From assembly GCF_947495025.1 (NCBI RefSeq), contig NZ_CANLXG010000003.1, positions 124,001 to 188,000 on the forward strand: a DNA stretch of 64,000 bases. Reading direction: 5' to 3'. The notes beneath the pieces were generated by a model, which was not told the DNA's origin, ran no database searches, and saw nothing but the letters and a program-made list of their open reading frames with translations. The position numbers and the translations under genes were made by a program. The DNA comes from an uncultured Roseobacter sp. (lineage in GTDB: Bacteria; Pseudomonadota; Alphaproteobacteria; Rhodobacterales; Rhodobacteraceae). Shown piece by piece: positions 18,010 through 27,900 of this stretch (position 1 is the first letter of the stretch; each line of letters starts with the position of its first letter).

Positions 18010-18705
18010 ATGACGCAGCCCGTTCTGACCCTTTCCGGCGTCGTGTTTGGCTGGCCCGGGCGGGCCGGTTTTTCACTGTCGGTGCCGGAATTTTCGGTCA
18101 CCCGCGGCGAGCGTGTACTGTTGCTGGGCGAGAGCGGATCGGGGAAATCGACCCTGCTGTCACTGATCTGCGGCACGGTTCTGCCCCGCGAGGGGACGGT
18201 GGAGATTGCCGGCACTGAGATCACAGCACTCTCGGGCGGTGCGCGCGACCGGTTCCGGGCCGAACAGATCGGCGTAATTTTTCAGCAGTTCAACCTGCTT
18301 CCCTTTGGTACCGTGGCGGACAACATTCTGCTGCCGTTGCGTTTTGCCCCTGCGCGGCGCGGGCGCGCCGGAAATGCGCGGCAGGCGGCGACGGCTCTTT
18401 GCCATGCACTCGGATTGCCGGAAACTGTCCTGCAGACCCGCGCCGGGACATTGAGCGTTGGTCAGCAACAGCGTGTCGCCGTGGCCCGCGCCCTGATCGG
18501 CCAGCCACCGCTGATCATCGCGGACGAGCCGACATCCGCGCTTGATGCAGACAGTCAGGCGGCCTTTCTTGACCTGCTTTTTGATCAGGCAGAGGCACAG
18601 GGCACGTCGCTCCTGATGGTCAGCCATGATGCACGGCTGGGCGCGCGCTTTGACCGTGTGGTGCAGATCGGGGATATTGCCCGTACGGAAAGACCAGACC
18701 CATGA
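18010..18705 (+). CDS. ABC transporter ATP-binding protein of the zinc-uptake (zrg) operon, MacB/LolD type
   Basis: A cytoplasmic ATPase of 231 residues. Walker A GESGSGKST is at 40-48, the Q-loop is in IFQQFNLLP, the ABC signature LSVGQQQ at 148-154, and Walker B ends in ADEPT with the catalytic Glu at about 173. It starts 12 bp after zrgA and overlaps the permease gene by 4 nt. By itself it resembles MacB- or LolD-type ATPases; the zinc role is inferred from the operon and corresponds to ZrgB of Vibrio. Confidence 0.85.
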   Translation: MTQPVLTLSGVVFGWPGRAGFSLSVPEFSVTRGERVLLLGESGSGKSTLLSLICGTVLPREGTVEIAGTEITALSGGARDRFRAEQIGVIFQQFNLLPFGTVADNILLPLRFAPARRGRAGNARQAATALCHALGLPETVLQTRAGTLSVGQQQRVAVARALIGQPPLIIADEPTSALDADSQAAFLDLLFDQAEAQGTSLLMVSHDARLGARFDRVVQIGDIARTERPDP

Positions 18706-19952
18706 TCCTGCGTCTTGCCATGGCCTCCCTTTTTGCACGCGCGCTGACCGTCGGTATGACCATCCTTGCCATTGCTCTTTCTGTCGCTCTGTTTCTGGGC
18801 GTTGAGAAGGTGCGCACGGGTGCCAAGGCCAGTTTTGCTGATACGATTTCCGGGACAGACCTGATCGTGGGGGCGCGATCCGGTTCGGTGCAGCTGCTGC
18901 TCTATTCGGTATTCCGGATCGGGAACGCGACAAACAATGTCACCTGGCAGAGCTATCAGGATATCGCGGCCAGACCGGAAGTGGACTGGATCGTGCCGAT
19001 ATCGCTGGGCGACAGTCACCGCCAGTTTCGCGTCATGGGCACCACCACGTCCTTTTTCGAGCACTATCGCTATCGTCAGGGAAGGACGCTTGAAATGGCG
19101 TCGGGCGTTGTGATGGACGACCTTTTTGATGCCGTGATCGGCGCTGATGTGGCGGAAACACTCGGATATGTGGTGGGCGACCCGATCGTAGTGGCACATG
19201 GTCTCGCCTCCTTCACCGAGCACCGCGACCAGCCTTTCCGCATCTCCGGCGTTCTGGAACGAACGGGTACGCCGGTGGACCGCACGGTGATCGTCAGTAT
19301 GCAAGCCATCGAGGCCATTCACGTAGACTGGAGAAGCGGTGCACAGATCCCCGGTCAATCCACACCGGTCGACGTGATCCGGGGCATGGATCTGCAGCCG
19401 CAGGCGGTGACAGCGGCCCTGGTGGGTGTCAAAAGCCCGCTGCAGACTTTTGCGCTGCAGCGCGCCATCAACGAATACCCCTCTGAACCCCTGCTGGCGA
19501 TCCTGCCCGGGGTGGCGCTGCAGGAACTCTGGGCGATTGTGGGCATCGCTGAAACGGCGCTGCTGGCGGTTTCGGCAATGGTCGTGGTCACAGCCCTGAT
19601 CGGGATGATGGCCACGGTGTTTTCAAGCCTGAGCGAGCGTCGCCGCGAAATGGCGATTTTCCGGGCGATGGGCGCGCGACCCGTCACGGTTTTTGCCCTG
19701 CTGGTGCTCGAGGCGGCCCTGATGGCCGCTGCCGGTGCGCTGCTGGGGCTCGCTGTCCTTTATGCCGGGCTTTTCGTGGCTCAGCCCATGATCGACGAAG
19801 CCTTTGGCCTGTGGTTGCCCATTACTGCACCCGGGTCGGGCGAGTTATGGGTCCTGGCAGGCGTCACCCTTGCTGGCGCAATTGTGAGCGTGTTGCCCGC
19901 TCTTCGTGCCTACAAACTCTCGCTTGCAGATGGTATGATGGTCAGAACATGA
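18702..19952 (+). CDS. ABC transporter permease of the zinc-uptake (zrg) operon, FtsX/MacB fold
   Basis: A 416-residue inner-membrane permease with the MacB/FtsX topology: one N-terminal helix (about 12-28), a large periplasmic domain (about 35-265), then three helices near 275-300, 330-355 and 375-400. FRAMGARPVTVF is the typical coupling segment between the second and third helices. MacB-fold permeases usually move substrates outward or transmit force, so a zinc-uptake role is unusual; it rests on context and the Vibrio ZrgC analogy. The start overlaps the ATPase stop by 4 nt. Confidence 0.83.
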   Translation: MILRLAMASLFARALTVGMTILAIALSVALFLGVEKVRTGAKASFADTISGTDLIVGARSGSVQLLLYSVFRIGNATNNVTWQSYQDIAARPEVDWIVPISLGDSHRQFRVMGTTTSFFEHYRYRQGRTLEMASGVVMDDLFDAVIGADVAETLGYVVGDPIVVAHGLASFTEHRDQPFRISGVLERTGTPVDRTVIVSMQAIEAIHVDWRSGAQIPGQSTPVDVIRGMDLQPQAVTAALVGVKSPLQTFALQRAINEYPSEPLLAILPGVALQELWAIVGIAETALLAVSAMVVVTALIGMMATVFSSLSERRREMAIFRAMGARPVTVFALLVLEAALMAAAGALLGLAVLYAGLFVAQPMIDEAFGLWLPITAPGSGELWVLAGVTLAGAIVSVLPALRAYKLSLADGMMVRT

Positions 19953-19971
19953 TAACAGGAACGATAACACC

Positions 19972-20478
19972 ATGATCACCAGACGGTCCGCGCTCCTGCT
20001 GGTCTCAGCAGCAGGCGTTTACGCCCCGCAGAATGCACTGGCCAGCGCTTCTGCGCGGGAGATCATGTGGGATGACCTGATCCCACCCGGCGTGCCCTAC
20101 TCTGAGATTATCGGAGAGGGTGACATCGACGAGGTCAACGATTTCTGGAACCCGATCTATGACGAGAACGGGGTCAAGCTGAACGAAGCGCTGGACGGTG
20201 CCCTTATCCGCATGCCGGGCTTTATCATTCCCTTTGACGTCACTGCCGAAGGTGTCACCGAGTTTATGCTGGTACCCTATGTCGGCGCCTGTATCCACGT
20301 GCCGCCCCCACCGGCCAACCAGTTGGTGATGGTCCGCGCCAGAGATCCCTGGCCCGATGATGCGCTGTGGGATCCGGTCTGGGTCACGGGCATCATGCGC
20401 ACCGAACTGCAGTCAACTGAACTGGGCCAGACCGGCTATTCGCTGGTCGCGGATGAAATGGAAACTTACGAATGGTAA
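19972..20478 (+). CDS. DUF3299 exported protein, first of two paralogues
   Basis: A 168-residue protein with an N-terminal export signal that includes TRR (3-5) before a hydrophobic stretch, a possible Tat signal. The DUF3299 core is GALIRMPGFIIPFD near 75-88 and VPYVGACIHVPPPPANQ near 103-119, with a conserved Cys and His that could ligand metal. It is in the zinc-uptake operon, 19 bp after the permease, and overlaps the second paralogue by 7 nt. The function of DUF3299 is not known; a periplasmic metal-handling role is inferred. Confidence 0.83.
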   Translation: MITRRSALLLVSAAGVYAPQNALASASAREIMWDDLIPPGVPYSEIIGEGDIDEVNDFWNPIYDENGVKLNEALDGALIRMPGFIIPFDVTAEGVTEFMLVPYVGACIHVPPPPANQLVMVRARDPWPDDALWDPVWVTGIMRTELQSTELGQTGYSLVADEMETYEW

Positions 20479-20969
20479 CGCGACGCCACCTGCTGACGGG
20501 TCTTTCTGCTGCGGCGCTGATGCCGCGCGCGGGCCTCGCCGAAGAGGTCACAGACCTCGAATGGCGCGACCTGCTGCCCGAGGGTACCTCGTGGGTACCG
20601 CAGGTTATCCAGGAGTTCATCGACCACCAGAGCCCGCCTACGTCGAGCCGGCAGCCTGCATCCAGCGGCGTGCGCACAGACTGGAACGGTCAGATCGTGC
20701 GGCTGCCCGGGTTTATCCTGCCCATCGAACACCGCGGTACGGGCGTCACGGCCTTTATCCTGGTGCCCTATGTCGGGGCCTGCGTGCATGTGCCGCCGCC
20801 GCCCGCCAACCAGCTGGTGTTTGTCACCACGAACGAGCCCTATGAGAGCACCGGTCTTTTTGAGCCGGTGCGTGTCACGGGAATGTTTGGTGTCTCATCA
20901 ATGTCAACGCAGCTAGCGGACATCGGCTATGCGCTGTCGGCTGACCGGATAGACCCTTTCGAGCTCTGA
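20472..20969 (+). CDS. DUF3299 exported protein, second paralogue
   Basis: A 165-residue protein that starts inside the preceding gene (ATGGTAA overlap). The N-terminus VTRRHLLTGLSAAAL fits a twin-arginine signal. The DUF3299 core repeats that of its neighbour: IVRLPGFILPIE near 75-86 and VPYVGACVHVPPPPANQ near 99-115. The close match points to tandem duplication. It is the last gene of the zur-zrgA operon and ends 14 bp from the convergent helicase stop. Confidence 0.83.
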   Translation: MVTRRHLLTGLSAAALMPRAGLAEEVTDLEWRDLLPEGTSWVPQVIQEFIDHQSPPTSSRQPASSGVRTDWNGQIVRLPGFILPIEHRGTGVTAFILVPYVGACVHVPPPPANQLVFVTTNEPYESTGLFEPVRVTGMFGVSSMSTQLADIGYALSADRIDPFEL

Positions 20970-20982
20970 AGTTTTCGCCGGA

Positions 20983-23538
20983 TCAGAACGGTATGTCATC
21001 GGCGGCATTGACGAACTTTGCCACGACTTTCTTGGTGCCTGCCTTTTCAAAGGCGATCTCAAGCTTGTCACCTTCGATCCCCTGAACCGCGCCATAGCCA
21101 AACTTCTGATGGAACACCCGCTCGCCCACGGTGAAACTGGAGACAGCGTTCATGTCGATCACTGTATTGCGGGTCTCGCGCGGCTGGCTCATGGGCCGTT
21201 CCTGCGAGCGGGCCTGAAGGCGCCGCCAGCCCGGCGAATTATAGACATTCGCCTCGGCCGCCGCCTCGTGCAGCGTTGAAGTCGGCGCCGCAGCGCCATA
21301 GCCGCCGCCGTAAAGCCCCGGCGGGGTCAGCACATCCACATGTTCCTCGGGCAGCTCGTCGATGAAGCGCGACGGCATGGAGTTCTGCCACTGGCCAAAC
21401 ACCCGCCGGTTGGCAGCAAAGGAGATTGTACAGACCTCTTCGGCGCGGGTGATGCCCACATAGGCAAGCCGCCGTTCTTCCTCGAGGCCCTTCACACCGC
21501 TTTCGTCCATAGACCGCTGCGACGGAAACAACCCGTCTTCCCAGCCCGGCAGGAAAACGACGGGAAACTCCAGCCCCTTGGCCGCGTGCAGGGTCATGAT
21601 GGACACCTTTTCCCCGGCGTGCTCGCTTTCGTTGTCCATGATCAGACTGACGTGTTCCAGAAAACCCTGCAGGTTCTCAAACCCTTCGAGCGCTTTGACC
21701 AGTTCTTTGAGGTTTTCCAGCCGCCCCGGCGCCTCAGGCGTTTTGTCGTTCTGCCAGTGCTCGGTATAGCCGCTCTCGTCCAGGATCATCTCAGCCAGTT
21801 CCACATGACTGATCTCAGGTCGGCCCTCTCCGCCTGCATCCAGCACCGCGTCATCGTCCAGCAGAATGCGCGCCTGCACCTGGTCCCGCCAGCGGTCGAT
21901 CCCTTCGACCAGCTGCGCCAGTGCATTACCACCCTTGCCGCCGATGGCTTTGGTCTGCACAACGATGCGCGCGCCTTCAAACAGGCTCACGCCATTCTCG
22001 CGTGCGGTGCGCTGGATCGTCTGCTGCGCCTTGTCACCCAGCCCCCGTTTGGGTGTGTTCACGATCCGCTCAAAGGCGAGGTCATCATCCGGGCTGACGA
22101 CAACCCGGAAATAGGCCATGGCGTCGCGGATCTCCATCCGCTCGTAAAAGCGCGGGCCGCCGATGACGCGGTACGGCAGACCGATGGTCAGAAACCGGTC
22201 CTCAAAGGCGCGCATCTGGTGTGAAGCGCGCACGAGGATCGCGATTTCGTCCAGTGCAAATCCGTGGGGTAACGGGCTGTTATCTAAGCCGGCTGATGAC
22301 AGGGCAGATTGTCTCTGTAAATTTACCTCATGGATGTCACCCATCGGATGCTTAGAAAGCTGGCCTCCTTTTGCTCGCCGGTCCATCTCTTGTTGATTTG
22401 TTTGCGACCGAACATTGAGGCGGTCTCGAAAACGCCCTCTCCCTGCTTTCGCATCATCTATCTGTTCGCCTACCCATCGAGCTTCTTCTTCTCCGTCCCA
22501 AAGCCCCATGAGACCTACAAGTTTCCCTTGCTTGGCATTCGTCCACAGCTCTTTACCCAGACGCCCCTGATTGCCCCGGATCACGCCCGAGGCTGCCTTG
22601 AGAATGTGCGGTGTCGAGCGATAGTTCTGCTCCAGCCGCACCACATGCGCGCCCGGAAAATCCTTTTCAAACCGCAGGATATTGCCCACCTCAGCCCCGC
22701 GCCAGCCATAGATCGACTGGTCATCATCGCCTACACAGCAGATGTTTTTATGCCCGCCCGCCAGCAGGCGCAGCCACAAATACTGGGCCACGTTGGTATC
22801 CTGATATTCGTCCACGAGGATATAGCGGAACCAGCGCTGGTACTGTTCCAGCACATCCGGATGGTTCTGGAAAATCGTGACCATATGCAGCAGCAGATCG
22901 CCAAAATCTGTCGCGTTCAGCTCAATCAGGCGTTTCTGATACTGGGCATACAGGGCCACACCACGGTGATTATAGGCACCCGCATCCGCCGATGGCACCT
23001 TGTCCGGCGTCAGTGCGCGGTTTTTCCAGCCGTCGATAATGCTGGCCAGTTGCCGCGCAGGCCAGCGTTTGTCGTCAATACCATCCGCCGCCACCAGCTG
23101 TTTGAGCAGCCGCAGCTGGTCGTCTGTATCCAGAATGGTAAAATTCGATTTCAGCCCGGCGAGCTCGGCATGCCGGCGCAGCAGTTTGACACAGATCGCA
23201 TGGAACGTACCCAGCCAGGGCATCCCCTCGACAGGCTGGCCAAGCATTTTCGACACGCGGATTTTCATCTCGCGGGCGGCTTTGTTCGTAAATGTTACAG
23301 CCAGGATTTCATTCGGACGTGCGACGCCCCGGTTCAGCAGATGTACTATCCGCGCGGTCAGCGCGCGGGTTTTTCCCGTACCGGCCCCTGCCAGCATCAG
23401 CACCGGACCTTCCAGTTGCTCGACCGCCGCGCGCTGCGCAGGGTTCAGCCCGTCAAGATAGGGTTGCGGCCGCGCCGCTATGGCCCGCGCGCTCAGTGAG
23501 GCACCTTCAAAGGCGTCCATTTCATCGAAACTGCTCAT
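20983..23538 (-). CDS. UvrD/PcrA-type superfamily 1 DNA helicase with an in-frame insertion
   Basis: A 3'-5' DNA helicase for repair and replication restart, 851 residues. Walker A GAGTGKT is at 51-57, motif Ia FTNKAAREM near 83-91, motif II VDEYQDT near 242-248, motif III DDDQSIYGWRGA near 271-282, and motif VI VGITRAEE near the C-terminal third. The C-terminal tail with VFHQKFGYGAVQGIEGDKLEI is the Tudor-like PcrA/UvrD domain. Residues ~363-426 are an insertion that I do not see in close relatives from memory. It is polar, and its DNA (22261-22452) is richer in AT than the rest. Confidence 0.92.
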   Translation of the reverse strand: MSSFDEMDAFEGASLSARAIAARPQPYLDGLNPAQRAAVEQLEGPVLMLAGAGTGKTRALTARIVHLLNRGVARPNEILAVTFTNKAAREMKIRVSKMLGQPVEGMPWLGTFHAICVKLLRRHAELAGLKSNFTILDTDDQLRLLKQLVAADGIDDKRWPARQLASIIDGWKNRALTPDKVPSADAGAYNHRGVALYAQYQKRLIELNATDFGDLLLHMVTIFQNHPDVLEQYQRWFRYILVDEYQDTNVAQYLWLRLLAGGHKNICCVGDDDQSIYGWRGAEVGNILRFEKDFPGAHVVRLEQNYRSTPHILKAASGVIRGNQGRLGKELWTNAKQGKLVGLMGLWDGEEEARWVGEQIDDAKAGRGRFRDRLNVRSQTNQQEMDRRAKGGQLSKHPMGDIHEVNLQRQSALSSAGLDNSPLPHGFALDEIAILVRASHQMRAFEDRFLTIGLPYRVIGGPRFYERMEIRDAMAYFRVVVSPDDDLAFERIVNTPKRGLGDKAQQTIQRTARENGVSLFEGARIVVQTKAIGGKGGNALAQLVEGIDRWRDQVQARILLDDDAVLDAGGEGRPEISHVELAEMILDESGYTEHWQNDKTPEAPGRLENLKELVKALEGFENLQGFLEHVSLIMDNESEHAGEKVSIMTLHAAKGLEFPVVFLPGWEDGLFPSQRSMDESGVKGLEEERRLAYVGITRAEEVCTISFAANRRVFGQWQNSMPSRFIDELPEEHVDVLTPPGLYGGGYGAAAPTSTLHEAAAEANVYNSPGWRRLQARSQERPMSQPRETRNTVIDMNAVSSFTVGERVFHQKFGYGAVQGIEGDKLEIAFEKAGTKKVVAKFVNAADDIPF

Positions 23539-23645
23539 AGAGCAACTTTACTCCGGCACGCCGGAAAGTGAAAGAGACGTTCACACAATGTTCCGCTCTG
23601 GTGTCCGGGCTGGACAATTGCCTGATCTGACGCACAAATACGCGG

Positions 23646-24785
23646 ATGGACCTGCACAGCACCTACCCGGCGATCAGCGACCTGCGCGCCAGAGCGCGCC
23701 GGCGCATCCCGAAATTCGTCTGGGAATATCTCGACTCGGCCACCGGATCCGAGGCCACAAAACACCGCAACCGCGCAGGCCTGGATCGTGTGGGTCTGAT
23801 GCCTTCAGTCCTGCACGGTGAATTCACACCCGATCTCAGCTGTAGCCTGCTGGGCCGCGACCTGCCGCTGCCCTTTGGTGTGGCGCCGGTCGGCATGTCC
23901 GGTCTGATGTGGCCGGACGCCGAAGGCCACCTCGCACGTTCTGCGGCCCGGGCGGGCATCCCCTATACGCTCTCGACAGTTGCCAGCCAGTCGCCCGAGG
24001 ATATCGCCCCGCACCTGGGACCAGAGGCATGGTTTCAGATGTACCCACCCCGCGATGAGGATATCCGCCGCGACATGTTGGCGCGCGCCAAAACCGCCGG
24101 GTTTTCGACCCTGGTGCTGACCGTTGATGTGCCCGTGGCATCACGCCGCGAACGCCAGACACGGTCCGGCCTGACCCAGCCGCCCCACCTGACACCGCGC
24201 CTGCTGGCCCAGATCGCAACCTGCCCGGCTTGGACCATCGGGATGGCGCAGCGCGGCATGCCTCGGATGCGCGGCCTCGAGAAATACACACCCAAAACGA
24301 CCACTGCGCTGTCCTCGACGCAGCACGCAGGCTATCTGCTGCGCACCTCACCGGACCGGGATTATGTCAGCTGGTTGCGCGACGCCTGGGACGGACCGCT
24401 GGTGATCAAAGGGGTGCTGCGGCCGGAAGACGCCGGGCTGCTGGAAAAACAGGGGGTTGATGCGCTCTGGGTTTCGAACCACGCGGGCCGCCAGTTCGAC
24501 GCCGCCCCGGCCAGCATCGACGCTCTGCCGCTGATACGCGCGGCAACCGGTTTGCCGCTGATTTTTGATTCCGGCATCGAAAGCGGCCTTGATATTCTGC
24601 GCGCTCTTGCGCTGGGGGCAGACTTTGTGATGCTCGGACGCGCTTTTCACTATGCGCTTGCGGCACTGGGGCCTGAGGGCATTGATCATCTTGTCGATAT
24701 TCTGCGCAAAGACCTCGAGGCAAACATGGGCCAGCTCGGCGCGGGGGGCATTGGCACCCTGCCCGCCCCGTTTCAACTGACCTGA
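23646..24785 (+). CDS. FMN-dependent alpha-hydroxyacid dehydrogenase (L-lactate dehydrogenase LldD-like)
   Basis: It oxidises an L-2-hydroxyacid, probably L-lactate, delivering electrons to quinone or oxygen. The 379-residue TIM-barrel protein shows QMY at 131-133, Lys255 in VIKGVL, and SNHAGRQ at 277-283 with catalytic His279 and the substrate-binding Arg. DSGIESG at 308-314 is the FMN phosphate loop. The usual motif is SNHGGRQ; here Ala replaces the middle Gly. Glycolate or mandelate oxidation is possible. The gene lies divergently from the helicase and upstream of pyruvate carboxylase, which fits lactate-to-pyruvate-to-oxaloacetate flow. Confidence 0.88.
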   Translation: MDLHSTYPAISDLRARARRRIPKFVWEYLDSATGSEATKHRNRAGLDRVGLMPSVLHGEFTPDLSCSLLGRDLPLPFGVAPVGMSGLMWPDAEGHLARSAARAGIPYTLSTVASQSPEDIAPHLGPEAWFQMYPPRDEDIRRDMLARAKTAGFSTLVLTVDVPVASRRERQTRSGLTQPPHLTPRLLAQIATCPAWTIGMAQRGMPRMRGLEKYTPKTTTALSSTQHAGYLLRTSPDRDYVSWLRDAWDGPLVIKGVLRPEDAGLLEKQGVDALWVSNHAGRQFDAAPASIDALPLIRAATGLPLIFDSGIESGLDILRALALGADFVMLGRAFHYALAALGPEGIDHLVDILRKDLEANMGQLGAGGIGTLPAPFQLT

Positions 24786-24940
24786 CCCGTCAGAACCCCT
24801 TGTCCGGGCTGTCAGAGTGCGAAGAAATTGCCTTTCTCGCCGCAGCGCGGCATAGTGCGTTTGTCTACCCAGTACTACGCGTTTACGCGCAGCACTAAAG
24901 CGCCTAAACAAACGCCACTGCCAGAACGCAAGGGGCCCCA

Positions 24941-27900
24941 ATGCCAGACTTCAAGAAAATCCTGATCGCCAACCGCGGTGAAATCGCCATCCGCATCATG
25001 CGGGCCGCCAACGAGATGGGAAAGAAAACGGTCGCCGTCTATGCCGAAGAGGACAAACTCGGCCTTCACCGTTTCAAGGCAGACGAAGCTTATCGCATCG
25101 GAGAGGGTCTGGGGCCTGTGGCGGCCTATCTCAGTATTGATGAAATGATACGCGTGGCCAAAGCCTGTGGCGCGGATGCGATCCACCCGGGCTATGGTCT
25201 GCTGTCAGAGAACCCTGCCTTTGTTGACGCCTGCGACCAGAATGGCATCACCTTTATCGGCCCGCGAGCGGATACGATGCGCGCTCTTGGTGACAAAGCA
25301 TCGGCCCGACGGGTCGCTGTGGAGGCCGGCGTGCCGGTCATTCCGGCCACAGAAGTGCTCGGCGATGACATGAAAGCCATCAGGACAGAAGCCAGCGAGA
25401 TCGGTTACCCGTTGATGCTCAAAGCCTCCTGGGGCGGCGGCGGCCGGGGCATGCGGCCGATCCTTGAGGAAAGCGAACTCGAGGAAAAAGTCCGCGAAGG
25501 CCGGCGGGAAGCAGAAGCCGCGTTCGGCAACGGCGAGGGTTATCTGGAAAAGATGATCATGAAAGCCCGCCACGTCGAGGTACAGATCCTGGGCGACAAA
25601 CACGGAGGCATGTACCACCTCTATGAACGCGACTGTTCGGTCCAGCGCCGCAACCAGAAAGTCGTCGAACGCGCCCCTGCCCCCTACCTGACGGAAGCCC
25701 AGCGCGCCGAGGTCTGCGAGCTGGGGTATAAAATCTGCAAACACGTGAATTATGAATGTGCCGGCACCGTCGAATTCCTGATGGATATGGCGGATGGCAA
25801 ATTCTACTTCATCGAGGTGAACCCGCGCGTTCAGGTCGAGCACACCGTCACCGAGGAAGTCACCGGTATCGACATCGTTCAGGCCCAGATCCTGATCGCC
25901 GAGGGCAAGACCATCGCCGAAGCCACAAACAAGCCCACGCAGGACGACGTGCGCCTGAATGGCCACGCGCTGCAGACCCGGATCACCACAGAAGACCCGC
26001 AGAATAATTTCATTCCCGACTATGGCCGCATCACCGCGTTCCGCGAGGCAACCGGCATGGGCATCCGGCTGGACGGTGGCACCGCTTATTCGGGCGGCGT
26101 GATCACCCGTTATTACGACAGCCTGCTGGTCAAGGTGACAGCCAAGGCCCAGACACCCGAAGCCGCAATTGCCCGCATGGACCGGGCACTGAGGGAATTC
26201 CGTATTCGCGGGGTCAGCACCAACATCGCCTTTGTCGAGAACCTGCTGAAGCACCCCACCTTTCTGGACAACACCTACCACACCAAATTCATCGACGAGA
26301 CACCGGATCTTTTCCAGTTTTCCAAGCGCCGCGACCGCGGCACCAAGGTCCTGACCTATATCGCGGATATTACGGTGAACGGGCATCCGGAAACCAAGGA
26401 CCACCCGCGCCCGGCGGCCCACGTCAAAGACCCCAGGCCACCCGCCCTGCGCGCCGAGCCGACGATGGGCACGCGCAACCTGCTGGAGCAGAAAGGCCCG
26501 CAGGCGGTTGCCGACTGGATGAAGCAGCAGCGGCAGTTGCTGATCACTGATACCACCATGCGCGACGGGCATCAGTCACTGCTGGCCACGCGGATGCGCA
26601 GCCACGACATGATAAAGGTCGCACCGGCCTATTCCGCTAATCTGCCGCAGCTTTTCAGCGTTGAATGCTGGGGTGGTGCCACCTTCGATGTGGCGTACCG
26701 GTTCCTGCAGGAATGCCCGTGGCAACGCCTGCGCGATCTGCGCGCGGCGATGCCCAACCTGATGACACAGATGCTGCTGCGCGCCTCCAACGGCGTGGGC
26801 TACACCAATTACCCGGACAACGTCGTGCAGGAATTTGTGCGGGTCGCCGCCAACACCGGCGTTGATGTCTTCCGCGTGTTTGACAGCCTGAACTGGGTCG
26901 AGAACATGCGCGTCGCGATGGACGCAGTGATCGAGGCCGACAAGGTCTGCGAAGGCACGATCTGTTATACCGGCGACATCAACGACCCGGACCGCGCCAA
27001 GTACAACCTGAAATACTATGTCGATATGGGCAAAGAGCTGCGCGATGCCGGGGCCCACGTACTGGGCCTCAAGGATATGGCCGGTCTGCTGAAACCCGCC
27101 GCTGCGCGCCAGCTGATCAAAGCGCTGAAAACCGAGGTCGGTCTTCCGATCCACTTCCACACACATGACACAGCGGGCGTGGCCTGTGCCACCATCCTCG
27201 CCGCCTCAGAGGCCGGTGTGGACGCCGTGGATTGCGCCATGGACGCGCTGTCCGGCAATACAAGCCAGGCGACCCTGGGGTCTGTCGTCTCTGCGCTGCA
27301 CCATACCGACCGGGACACCGGGCTGGACATGTCGGCCGTGCGCGAGATCTCGGACTACTGGGAAGAAGTACGCGGGCATTACGCCGCATTCGAGACCGGC
27401 ATGCAGGCCCCCTCGTCCGAGGTTTACTTGCACGAAATGCCCGGCGGGCAGTTCACCAACCTCAAAGCCCAGGCGGCCTCTCTGGGGCTGGACGACCGCT
27501 GGCCCGAGGTCGCCCGCACCTATGCGGATGTGAACAAGATGTTCGGCGATATCGTCAAGGTCACGCCCTCCTCCAAGGTTGTGGGTGATATGGCGCTGAT
27601 GATGGTGGCCCAGGGCCTGAGCCGCGCCGAGGTCGAGGACCCCGGCACCGACGTGTCCTTTCCCGACAGCGTGGTCGACATGATGCGCGGAAATCTTGGT
27701 CAGCCCCCAGGTGGTTTCCCCGACGCCATCATGAAAAAGGTGCTCAAGGACGAAAAGCCCAATCTGGAGCGCCCTGGCAAACACCTGCCTGCAACAGATC
27801 TTGAGAAGGTCCGTCAGGAAGTAACAGAAGCCCTTGAAGGTAAAGAGATCGATGACGAGGACCTGAGCGGGTATCTGATGTATCCCAAAGTATTCCTCGA

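Noticed and set aside
17245..18076. Antisense frames opposite zrgA with Met/Val- or Arg/His-rich runs
   Set aside because: These arise from the repetitive His/Asp codons of zrgA read on the other strand.
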